A stretch of DNA of 23,900 bases from positions 1 to 23,900 of the forward strand of contig CAKSYU010000029.1 of assembly GCA_934524965.1 (NCBI GenBank), given 5' to 3'. Origin of the DNA: an uncultured Angelakisella sp. (GTDB lineage: Bacteria > Bacillota > Clostridia > Oscillospirales > Ruminococcaceae). Made by a program: the position numbers and the translations under genes. Positions 1-5,821 of the stretch are shown here, piece by piece; the stretch's first letter is position 1; every line of letters begins with the position of its first letter. The notes beneath the pieces are model-generated. The model had not been told where the DNA came from, ran no database searches, and worked only from the letters and a program-made list of their open reading frames with translations.

Positions 1-281
1 GGAGAGCGTACAAAGCAGCTGCCCTTATTCTTTGATTATAGCATCCCACGGTTTGCGCCGCCAAGGGTTAAGAAAACCGTTGACGCTTTTTCTATTTCTG
101 GCTATAATAGGCGCACCGAGGATGGACGCCTTTCCGCCTGTTTTTCTATGACCACAACGCGTACCACAGACGCTTCCGGGACACATGGTTACAACGGGAA
201 AAAGAGGCCACAAGACCATTTACATTCCAGCCGAAAGCGCTGGAAATGTTTGAAAATCAATACAAATCAGAGCTTTTAATT
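1..281 (+). pseudogene. probable coding remnant of an integrated element, not assigned
   Basis: No intact gene is visible. One plus frame is open from base 1 to the TAA near 280, but its composition is not convincingly protein-like. In another plus frame, after a stop near 110, about 58 codons look more like real protein (TWLQREKEATRPF, FQPKALEMFENQYKSEL) and run without a stop straight through the tRNA fragment that follows. I read this as the frame-shifted 3' end of a gene from an element lying to the left, cut off by the window edge. The family is not recognised and no function is proposed. The minus-strand ORF at 25-219 looks like a shadow. Confidence 0.25.
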
Positions 282-328
282 CGTTCGCATCGCGGAGGCC
301 GAGGGTTCGAATCCCTTCGGGTCCACCA
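282..328 (+). tRNA. 3' fragment of a tRNA gene (anticodon CGC, probably tRNA-Ala); candidate attachment site
   Basis: The sequence folds as the 3' part of a tRNA: anticodon loop TTCGCAT (284-290, anticodon CGC), T arm GAGGG-TTCGAAT-CCCTT (301-317), acceptor strand CGGGTCC (318-324), discriminator A and an encoded CCA ending at 328. U at position 70 of the acceptor and A73 fit alanine identity. The 5' half is missing: no D arm and no GGGCCCG or GGACCCG partner lies upstream, and pairing of the anticodon stem fails beyond two base pairs. A repeat from anticodon loop to CCA is what tyrosine-recombinase elements leave at their far end after integrating into a tRNA gene, so this is likely an att site. 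Confidence 0.75.
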
Positions 329-333
329 AGCAG

Positions 334-371
334 AAAGCCTCAGTTTCAGGCATGAAACTGAGGCTTTTCCT
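334..371. terminator. bidirectional rho-independent terminator behind the tRNA fragment
   Basis: A perfect 15-bp inverted repeat (arms 334-348 and 353-367) surrounds a GGCA loop and is followed by TTTTCC on the plus strand. It sits 6 nt after the tRNA CCA end, as a native tRNA terminator would. On the minus strand it lies just after the HTH gene stop and probably ends that transcript too. Confidence 0.75.
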
Positions 372-387
372 TTGTTCAAAAAGGCGA

Positions 388-621
388 TCATTTATCGCTT
401 GCCGGATCCTCGGTAATGACGATCTGCTGACCATTGGGGAGGATATATGCCAACTTGCAGCCGCAGAATTCCGCCACCTTGATAAGGTCATGGGCGCTCC
501 AGCCGTCACGCCCGAATTTATTATTCATCGTCTGGCGCAGCATACCGAAATGCTCCGCCAGTTCTACCTGCTTTTTCCCTGTAAGGGCAAGCAATGCCTT
601 TGTGCTGCTTGATGCTGACAT
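388..621 (-). CDS. small helix-turn-helix (XRE/Cro-like) regulator
   Basis: This 77-aa protein is nearly all one DNA-binding domain. Residues around 12-60 follow the Cro/C1 helix pattern: GKKQVELAEHFGMLRQTMNN is helix 2-turn-helix 3, and the helices after it form the rest of the five-helix fold. The C-terminus (GQQIVITED) has no recognisable effector domain. The ATG at 621 is preceded by AGGGGAG about 6 nt upstream. It lies 15 nt downstream of a 27-aa membrane peptide gene on the same strand, so the two are probably one transcript ending at the bidirectional hairpin beside the tRNA fragment. Its place next to an integration scar suggests it belongs to accessory DNA and may regulate its own promoter region near 840-906; that role is inferred. 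Confidence 0.75.
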   Translation of the reverse strand: MSASSSTKALLALTGKKQVELAEHFGMLRQTMNNKFGRDGWSAHDLIKVAEFCGCKLAYILPNGQQIVITEDPASDK

Positions 622-636
622 ATGATCTCCCCTTTC

Positions 637-720
637 TTAATAATTTGTAACTTTCCGCATGATCTGACGGACTATAACATAGACTACAACAAAAAGTAAC
701 AGGAACTTGATTTCGCTCAT
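637..720 (-). CDS. 27-aa single-pass membrane peptide
   Basis: This very short ORF has an excellent ribosome binding site, AAGGAGG, 7 nt before the ATG at 720, which favours this start over the longer in-frame reading from 828. The peptide has a short polar N-terminus (MSEIK), a hydrophobic run FLLLFVVVYVIV and a basic tail (RQIMRKVTNY), giving one predicted membrane helix with charged ends. Such peptides can be type I toxin-like or regulatory membrane peptides, but nothing here proves it. It precedes the HTH gene by 15 nt on the same strand. I do not recognise a family. The 36 extra residues of the long reading are Lys/Arg-rich and come from a hairpin and A-rich leader. Confidence 0.5.
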   Translation of the reverse strand: MSEIKFLLLFVVVYVIVRQIMRKVTNY

Positions 721-767
721 AAGTGTACCTCCTTGACAGCTTTTAGTTTTTTTCTTATTCTTGGACT

Positions 768-799
768 GCGCCGCGCGTTTTGTGCGGCGCTTTTTATTT
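768..799 (+). terminator. hairpin with T-tract, plus-strand orientation
   Basis: GCGCCGC (768-774) pairs with GCGGCGC (784-790) and is followed by TTTTTATTTT on the plus strand. No plus-strand gene obviously feeds into it. On the minus strand it lies in the leader of the 27-aa peptide gene, so it may instead block antisense transcription or shape that leader. Confidence 0.5.
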
Positions 800-867
800 T
801 CCACCATATTCTTACTTTTTTCCTGCAATTACATTGTATCAAATGTAAATTTACTTATCTATACTAT

Positions 868-906
868 TTATCTAAAATAATTAGATAATTCTAATTAGAT
901 AATTCT
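868..906. promoter_or_regulatory. AT-rich operator-like repeats upstream of the HTH/peptide module
   Basis: AATTAGATAATTCT occurs twice in perfect tandem (879-892 and 893-906). TTAGATAA within each copy is the reverse complement of TTATCTAA at 868-875. Direct plus inverted copies in a very AT-rich stretch, upstream of a minus-strand HTH gene, are typical of regulator binding sites. No convincing -35/-10 pair was found here, so the link to autoregulation is inferred. Confidence 0.45.
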
Positions 907-1071
907 GCGAATGTCGTTGGCAGATGGGTACGAAAGGTGCATAATGTGCATGGAACGAGCGGAATGGCTATGGTGCCAAAATACTATCGCACAAAATCCG
1001 GATAAAGGCATTAAAGGGCGGTGAAAGCTGAAGTAAGTTTCTCTTGCCTATGAAGCCGCGGAGGTATATGT

Positions 1072-1356
1072 ATGAAAAGATCTTATCCTATCGTTTTAAC
1101 GCCGGTCGAAACAGGCTATGTGGTGTATATTCCTGATTTCGACATTAACACCGAGGGCGATACCTTTGCAGAGGCGGTCGAAATGGCACGCGATGCCATT
1201 GGTATTGTGGGCATTGATATGCAAGATGACGGGGAAGCCCTCCCAGAGCCATCTGCCATTGCAACAGTCCAAAAAATTGCTGCGGACAGAGATGTTGTTG
1301 CATCTGTCGATGTGGATTTTGCAGAATACCGCAGAAAAATGAACTCTATGCCATGA
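1072..1356 (+). CDS. HicB-family antitoxin-like protein, orphan and C-terminally short
   Basis: The 94-aa protein has the HicB alpha/beta fold in sequence: a YPIVLTPVETGYVVYIPDF strand pair, then a DTFAEAVEMARDAI helix, then EALPEPS, then VASVDVDFAEYRRK. HicB proteins neutralise the HicA mRNA interferase and usually carry a C-terminal ribbon-helix-helix or HTH domain after the YRRK region. Here the protein stops about seven residues later, so that DNA-binding part is absent. A run of five A at 1334-1338 sits exactly at the break, and an alternative frame stays open to about 1394. No HicA-like ORF lies upstream (906-1071) or downstream. The ATG has a GGAGG 6 nt upstream. Likely an orphan or decaying antitoxin. 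Confidence 0.7.
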   Translation: MKRSYPIVLTPVETGYVVYIPDFDINTEGDTFAEAVEMARDAIGIVGIDMQDDGEALPEPSAIATVQKIAADRDVVASVDVDFAEYRRKMNSMP

Positions 1357-1477
1357 AACGGACGAAGTACCTTCAACGGTCTCCTAATAAATAGATATTG
1401 ACAGCCGTGTTTAAGGCGGAAATATTGGAAAGCCGAATTTCCGCTCCCCTTGCAGGAAAAGCGTGAAAAAACGGCAC

Positions 1478-1503
1478 TAGCACTATATGCATAGCACTAT
1501 AAT
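1478..1503 (+). promoter_or_regulatory. repeat-bearing promoter candidate for the GH3 lipoprotein gene
   Basis: TATAAT at 1498-1503 is a consensus -10. The ten bases TAGCACTATA occur twice (1478-1487 and 1492-1501), the second copy overlapping the -10. The -35 position is poor (CACTAG), which would fit a promoter needing an activator or blocked by a repressor at the repeats. Confidence 0.35.
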
Positions 1504-1552
1504 ACTGCTTGCTTTACAGATTTAGTCTGCATCTATCCGAGGTGACAACGAT

Positions 1553-2773
1553 ATGAAGAAAATTATCAGCCTGCTGCTTATTCTGGCACTGCTGGCGACC
1601 GGCTGCTCGCCGACGCAGGGCAATACGCCGACCCCGACCCCGACGCCGGAGCCGACGCCTGTTGAGCCGCAGCCGACCCCTGATGACGGGGTTAAAACAC
1701 CGACCGCCGAGCAGCTCCTTGCCGAGATGACGCTGGAGGAAAAGATCGGGCAGCTGTTTATTATCCGACCGGAGTCGCTTGACCCCGCGCTGACGCCGGA
1801 GCAGGTACACAGCACCAGCGACTACGGGGTGCAGCAGCTGACCGAAGAGATGGCGGCACAGCTGGCGAAGTGCCCCGCCGGCGGGATCGTCTTTTTCGGA
1901 AAGAATATAGCCAACCCCGAGCAGCTGGAGCACTTCCTTACCGACCTGAACCAAGCCAGCGCTGTGCCGCTTTTCCTGTGCACCGATGAGGAGGGCGGCA
2001 GCGTCTCCCGCATTGCCAACGCCGCGGGCTTTGATGTGCCAAGGTTTGAAAGTGCCACCGCGGTGGGCGCCACCGGCGATACGGCGCAAGCCCGCGAGAT
2101 GGGCAGCGTGATCGGGGGTTACCTGAAGCAATACGGCTTTAACCTGGACTTCGCGCCGGTCGCGGATATCAATTCCGACCCCGATCATATCATCATCGGT
2201 TCCCGTGCCTTCGGCAGTGACCCGCAAACCGTTTCCGGCATGGTGAACGCCATGATAGACGGGCTGCACAGCGCCGGCGTGATGGCTTGCATCAAGCACT
2301 TCCCCGGACACGGGGAGGCAAGCGGCGACACCCACAACGGCTATTCCGAGGTAAACAAAAACTGGGAGGAGCTGCTGGCGTGCGAGCTGGTTCCCTTTAT
2401 GGGCGCACTGGAAAAGACCGACCTGATTATGGCGGCGCACCTGACCACACCGTTAGTGACAAAAGACGGTCTGCCCGCTTCCCTTTCCCACGCCATGCTG
2501 ACCGACCGCCTGCGCGGAGAGCTGGGCTATGACGGGGTCATCATCACCGACGCGCTGGCGATGGGCGCGATCACCCAGAACTATACCCCGGCGGAAAGCG
2601 CTGTGCTGGCGCTTAATGCCGGTGCGGATATTCTGCTGATGCCGTATGACTATGCCGCGGCGTATCAGGGTGTGCTGGCGGCGGTGGAAAACGGCAGGCT
2701 TTCCGTTGACCGCATTGATGAAAGCGTACTGCGTATCCTGCGGCTGAAGCTCGCCTACGGCGTGATCGCGTAA
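1553..2773 (+). CDS. nagZ: glycoside hydrolase family 3 lipoprotein, NagZ-type beta-N-acetylhexosaminidase
   Basis: The 406-aa protein starts with a lipoprotein signal peptide (hydrophobic residues 4-15, lipobox ATGC with Cys18). A Thr-Pro-rich spacer to about residue 45 follows, then a single GH3 TIM barrel. The NagZ motif KHFPGHG is at 248-254, followed by the D259-T260-H261 acid/base dyad typical of NagZ enzymes. The nucleophile is Asp333 in VIITDALAMG. The family removes N-acetylglucosamine from muropeptides or related glycans. Lipid anchoring on the outer membrane face, as for Bacillus NagZ (YbbD), suggests a role in wall turnover or scavenging. The second GH3 domain of beta-glucosidases is lacking. 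GAGGTGA lies 7 nt before the ATG. A terminator follows, so it is a single-gene unit. Confidence 0.9.
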   Translation: MKKIISLLLILALLATGCSPTQGNTPTPTPTPEPTPVEPQPTPDDGVKTPTAEQLLAEMTLEEKIGQLFIIRPESLDPALTPEQVHSTSDYGVQQLTEEMAAQLAKCPAGGIVFFGKNIANPEQLEHFLTDLNQASAVPLFLCTDEEGGSVSRIANAAGFDVPRFESATAVGATGDTAQAREMGSVIGGYLKQYGFNLDFAPVADINSDPDHIIIGSRAFGSDPQTVSGMVNAMIDGLHSAGVMACIKHFPGHGEASGDTHNGYSEVNKNWEELLACELVPFMGALEKTDLIMAAHLTTPLVTKDGLPASLSHAMLTDRLRGELGYDGVIITDALAMGAITQNYTPAESAVLALNAGADILLMPYDYAAAYQGVLAAVENGRLSVDRIDESVLRILRLKLAYGVIA

Positions 2774-2796
2774 ACTGCACAAAAACACATTCCCAT

Positions 2797-2838
2797 TACC
2801 GCCGCTGCGGGCGTTGAACCGCTCCGGCGGTATTTTTT
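2797..2838 (+). terminator. terminator after the GH3 lipoprotein gene
   Basis: TACCGCCG (2797-2804) pairs with CGGCGGTA (2825-2832), followed directly by six T. It separates the glycosidase gene from the phosphorelay operon. Confidence 0.8.
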
Positions 2839-2884
2839 CGTTTTGGAATGTAAAATTTTGAACATATTTGCGATACCGTTTTGC

Positions 2885-2913
2885 TTTTGGCGAAAAACAT
2901 GGTAAAATATAAT
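2885..2913 (+). promoter_or_regulatory. candidate promoter of the phosphorelay operon
   Basis: A perfect TATAAT at 2908-2913 lies 17 nt after a weak -35 (TTTTGG, 2885-2890). The leader that follows contains the hairpin CCGCGCCC/GGGCGCGG (2932-2939 with 2947-2954) immediately before the ribosome binding region, which could influence translation of the first gene. Confidence 0.5.
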
Positions 2914-2975
2914 GTTAAGAGACAGTTTTTTCCGCGCCCCGACCGTGGGCGCGGGAGAGGAGATGAATCTATATC

Positions 2976-5435
2976 ATGGAGCGTAAGAAACTGCTGATCG
3001 CGGACGATTCGGAACTGAACCGCGCGATCCTTGCCAATATGCTGGAGCAGGACTTTGAGGTGGTGGAGGCTGCCGACGGGCAGGAGACGCTTGCCGTGCT
3101 GCAAAGCTGCCACGGGGAGCTTGCCGCCCTGCTGCTGGACGTGGTGATGCCGGAGACAGACGGCTTTGCGGTACTGGAGGAAATGAAGCGCCGCGGCTGG
3201 CTGGAGGAGATCCCGGTCATCATGATCTCGGCGGAAAGCGGCAGCGGCTACATCGACCATGCCTTTGAGCTGGGGGCTTCCGACTACATCAGCCGCCCCT
3301 TTGCCACCGGTGCCGTTCGCCGCCGCATCATCAACGCTATTTTGCTGCATGCCAAAAAGCAGCAGCTGATGGATACACTTACCGGTCGCTTTTTGCAGGG
3401 GGAGCGCAACAAGGATATCGTTATCGCTATCCTGGACTATATGCTGGAGATCCGCTGCGGCGAAGGCGGCAAGCATATGTCCGGCGTGGGGCACATTACC
3501 CGCCTGCTGCTGCGCCGCCTGCTGAAAAAGACCGACCGCTACGCGCTGGATCCCGACGATGTGGAGGTGATCTCTCTGGCGGCGGGTCTGCACGATGTAG
3601 GCAAAATACTGATCCCCGAGGAGATCCTGAAAAAGCCTGCCAGACTGACCGCCGAGGAATACGAGGTCGTGAAGCAGCACCCCGTGCTGGGTGCGCAGCT
3701 GGTGGCGGAAATGCCGGTGTATCGCAGCGAAAAGCTGGTGAAGTACACCATCGAGATCTGCCGCTGGCACCACGAGCGCTGGAACGGCGAGGGCTACCCC
3801 GACGGACTGCGGGGCGACGGCTGCCCCATCGCGGCGCAGGTCGCCGCCCTTGCCGATGTGTACGACGCCCTGACCAGCCGCCGCAGCTACAAGGAGGCTT
3901 TCTCCCACGAAAAGGCGATCGATATGATCCACAACGGGGAGTGCGGCAGCTTTAACCCGCTGCTGCTGGAGTGTCTAGACGAGGTCTCGGATATCATCAA
4001 GCGGGATATCGCCTCCATTGACGCCGGACAGGACCCCGTGGCGAACCACCGCACCGGCGATTCGCTGTACCGGGAGCGGGATATTGCCTCGGCACGCATG
4101 ACCCGCCAGCTGGAGGAAAGCCTTGCCCGCAAGAGCTTTTTTACCGGACTGAGCCGCGAGATGTGGTTTGAGTATCAGGCGCAGCCCTCCTCCCTGCAGC
4201 TTTCCCGCGGGGCGGTGGAGCAGACGGGACTGCCTGCCGTTATCGTAGACCCGCTGCAAAGCAGCGATTTTCTTACCCTCATCGGGGCGGAGACGGTCGC
4301 GGCGATCCGGCGCCAGCTGCAGGAGATGACCCCCGACGAGCTGTATGCCGAAGTCCCCGCCCGCCTGCTGCTGAACGGCGAGCTGCGGCGCTGCCGGCTC
4401 TCGCTGCTCATTGCGTGGTCGGCTTCGGAGCCGATCCGCTGCTGCGGGCTGTTTGGCAAAGTGACCGATGTGGATACCCGCTACACCTGCATGGAGGAGC
4501 TGGGAAAAACGACACAGACACCCATGGCACCGCAGGAGCAGGTGCTGCTGCCGATGCCCTCGGCGGACGGTGCCATACACATCACCTCCGACCAGGTGGG
4601 GACCCTGCTGCAATTCTGCCGCGGCATGTTCCGCATGGTGCGGCTGGTCGATCCCGATATCTGTATGCAGCTTACCGACGGGGACGGTCGTTCACCGGAG
4701 ACCGCCGAACCGTGCTATGCCCTGTGGGGCAGAAAGCAGCGCTGCGACAACTGCATCTCGCAGGAGGTGGTGCGCACCCGCCGCACCCAGAACAAAATAG
4801 ATGCTATCGGCAATGACCTGTACTATGTGCTTGCCATGTGCGTGGAGATCGACGGCGTGCCCTATTCGCTGGAATGCGTGAACCCTATTCACCCCGAAAA
4901 TATGCGTGCCGCCGAAAACGACAGCCTGCTCAATCAGCTGCTGGTGCGCAACCGGCAGATATTTACCGATTCGCTGACCCACGCCCTTAACCGCCGCTAC
5001 TATGATGACCGGCTGCGGACTTTAAGCGGTACATACGCCCTTGCCATGATCGATATTGATAACCTGAAGCAGATCAACGACTGCTACGGGCACCCCGCGG
5101 GCGACATTGCCCTGATGCGTGCGGTGCAGACCCTGCGCGCGCAGCTGCGCGGCGGCGATGTGCTGGTGCGCTACGGCGGCGATGAATTCCTACTGCTGTT
5201 CCACGGGCTGCCGCAGTGGGAGCTGCGGCAGAAGCTGGAGGCGCTGTGCGCTGCCGTGCGGGAACTGCGCTTTGAGGAGCAGCCCGAACTGCGGGTGAGC
5301 ATCAGCGTGGGCAGCATTTACGCCGAGGGGACGATAGCGGAGCTGGTACAAAAGGCGGATACCGCCCTGTACCGCGCCAAAGCGATGAAGGACTGTGCCG
5401 TGCTGTACGAGGATGTGCCCCATGACGCTGAGTGA
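2976..5435 (+). CDS. REC / HD-GYP / GGDEF cyclic-di-GMP turnover protein
   Basis: The 819-aa cytoplasmic protein combines several domains. The REC domain (about 1-125) has acidic pocket D10-D11 and phosphoacceptor D55; the usual Lys before Pro is Arg107. HD-GYP (about 150-340) has HD at 206-207 (HDVGK), HHE at 265-267, G273-Y274-P275 and DVYDALTSRR. PAS-like regions follow (about 390-510 and 545-650), the second with C563, C580 and C590-x-x-C593. The GGDEF domain (about 660-812) has GGDEF at 734-738 and an RGGD inhibitory site just upstream. HD-GYP hydrolyses c-di-GMP and GGDEF makes it; motifs of both are intact, so it may switch the messenger either way on phosphorylation. Its end overlaps the HPt gene by 14 nt. 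The ATG is preceded by a GGAG-type site at a rather long distance. Confidence 0.92.
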   Translation: MERKKLLIADDSELNRAILANMLEQDFEVVEAADGQETLAVLQSCHGELAALLLDVVMPETDGFAVLEEMKRRGWLEEIPVIMISAESGSGYIDHAFELGASDYISRPFATGAVRRRIINAILLHAKKQQLMDTLTGRFLQGERNKDIVIAILDYMLEIRCGEGGKHMSGVGHITRLLLRRLLKKTDRYALDPDDVEVISLAAGLHDVGKILIPEEILKKPARLTAEEYEVVKQHPVLGAQLVAEMPVYRSEKLVKYTIEICRWHHERWNGEGYPDGLRGDGCPIAAQVAALADVYDALTSRRSYKEAFSHEKAIDMIHNGECGSFNPLLLECLDEVSDIIKRDIASIDAGQDPVANHRTGDSLYRERDIASARMTRQLEESLARKSFFTGLSREMWFEYQAQPSSLQLSRGAVEQTGLPAVIVDPLQSSDFLTLIGAETVAAIRRQLQEMTPDELYAEVPARLLLNGELRRCRLSLLIAWSASEPIRCCGLFGKVTDVDTRYTCMEELGKTTQTPMAPQEQVLLPMPSADGAIHITSDQVGTLLQFCRGMFRMVRLVDPDICMQLTDGDGRSPETAEPCYALWGRKQRCDNCISQEVVRTRRTQNKIDAIGNDLYYVLAMCVEIDGVPYSLECVNPIHPENMRAAENDSLLNQLLVRNRQIFTDSLTHALNRRYYDDRLRTLSGTYALAMIDIDNLKQINDCYGHPAGDIALMRAVQTLRAQLRGGDVLVRYGGDEFLLLFHGLPQWELRQKLEALCAAVRELRFEEQPELRVSISVGSIYAEGTIAELVQKADTALYRAKAMKDCAVLYEDVPHDAE

Positions 5436-5790
5436 ATTCTACGCCGCCGTGGGCGGAAACTATGCCGACGCCGCGGCGCGCCTGCGCAAAGACAGGCTGA
5501 TAGCATCATTCCTGCGGAGACTGCCGCAGGAGCCCAGCAGTGCACTGCTGGGCGACGCCCTCCGCGCAGGGGACGCGAAAACCGCCTTCCGTGCGGCGCA
5601 TACCCTGAAAGGCATTGCGCTGAACCTGAGCCTTGATGCCCTTGCCGCGGCGTGCGGCGGGCTGACCGAAGCGCTGCGGGGGCAGGATACCCTGCCGCCC
5701 GAAGCAAAAGCGCTGTACCATGGGGTGCAGGCGGAATACGAGCGGGTGCTGGAAGCACTGGCGCTGCTGGAAACACCCCCTGCCGATTAG
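5422..5790 (+). CDS. HPt phosphotransfer protein
   Basis: This 122-aa protein is a free-standing histidine phosphotransfer domain. The signature [17 protein letters not shown] places the phosphorylated His at residue 60, with the usual Lys-Gly two residues on, inside a predicted four-helix bundle. HPt proteins carry phosphate between the receiver of a hybrid kinase and a second receiver. The ATG at 5422 overlaps the end of the REC/HD-GYP/GGDEF gene by 14 nt and has GAGG 9 nt upstream. An earlier in-frame ATG at 5395 lacks a better site and adds only MPCCTRMCP. The hybrid kinase gene begins 31 nt after its stop. Gene order and overlap strongly suggest that it links the two flanking proteins. 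Confidence 0.9.
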   Translation: MTLSEFYAAVGGNYADAAARLRKDRLIASFLRRLPQEPSSALLGDALRAGDAKTAFRAAHTLKGIALNLSLDALAAACGGLTEALRGQDTLPPEAKALYHGVQAEYERVLEALALLETPPAD

Positions 5791-5821
5791 AAAAGACCCG
5801 ACCGAAACAAGGAGACGGCAC

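Noticed and set aside
282..328. Functional complete tRNA gene
   Set aside because: No D arm, 5' acceptor strand or 5' anticodon stem is present upstream.
276..509. Minus-strand ORF ending in a DPKGFEPSASAMRTN peptide
   Set aside because: That peptide is the well-known mistranslation of the antisense of a tRNA; the rest is antisense to the terminator and overlaps the HTH gene in another frame.
637..828. 63-aa version of the membrane peptide
   Set aside because: The extra N-terminus is translated from a hairpin and an A-rich leader and has no good ribosome binding site, whereas the internal ATG has a perfect one.
906..1071. HicA toxin gene upstream of HicB
   Set aside because: All plus frames are interrupted by early stops and no HicA-like motif is seen.
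2796..3932. 378-aa minus-strand ORF under the REC/HD-GYP gene, and similar ORFs at 6044-7177, 7355-8818 and 10528-11574
   Set aside because: They are shadows of well-identified plus-strand genes; the translations are His/Gln/Gly-rich without any family motif.
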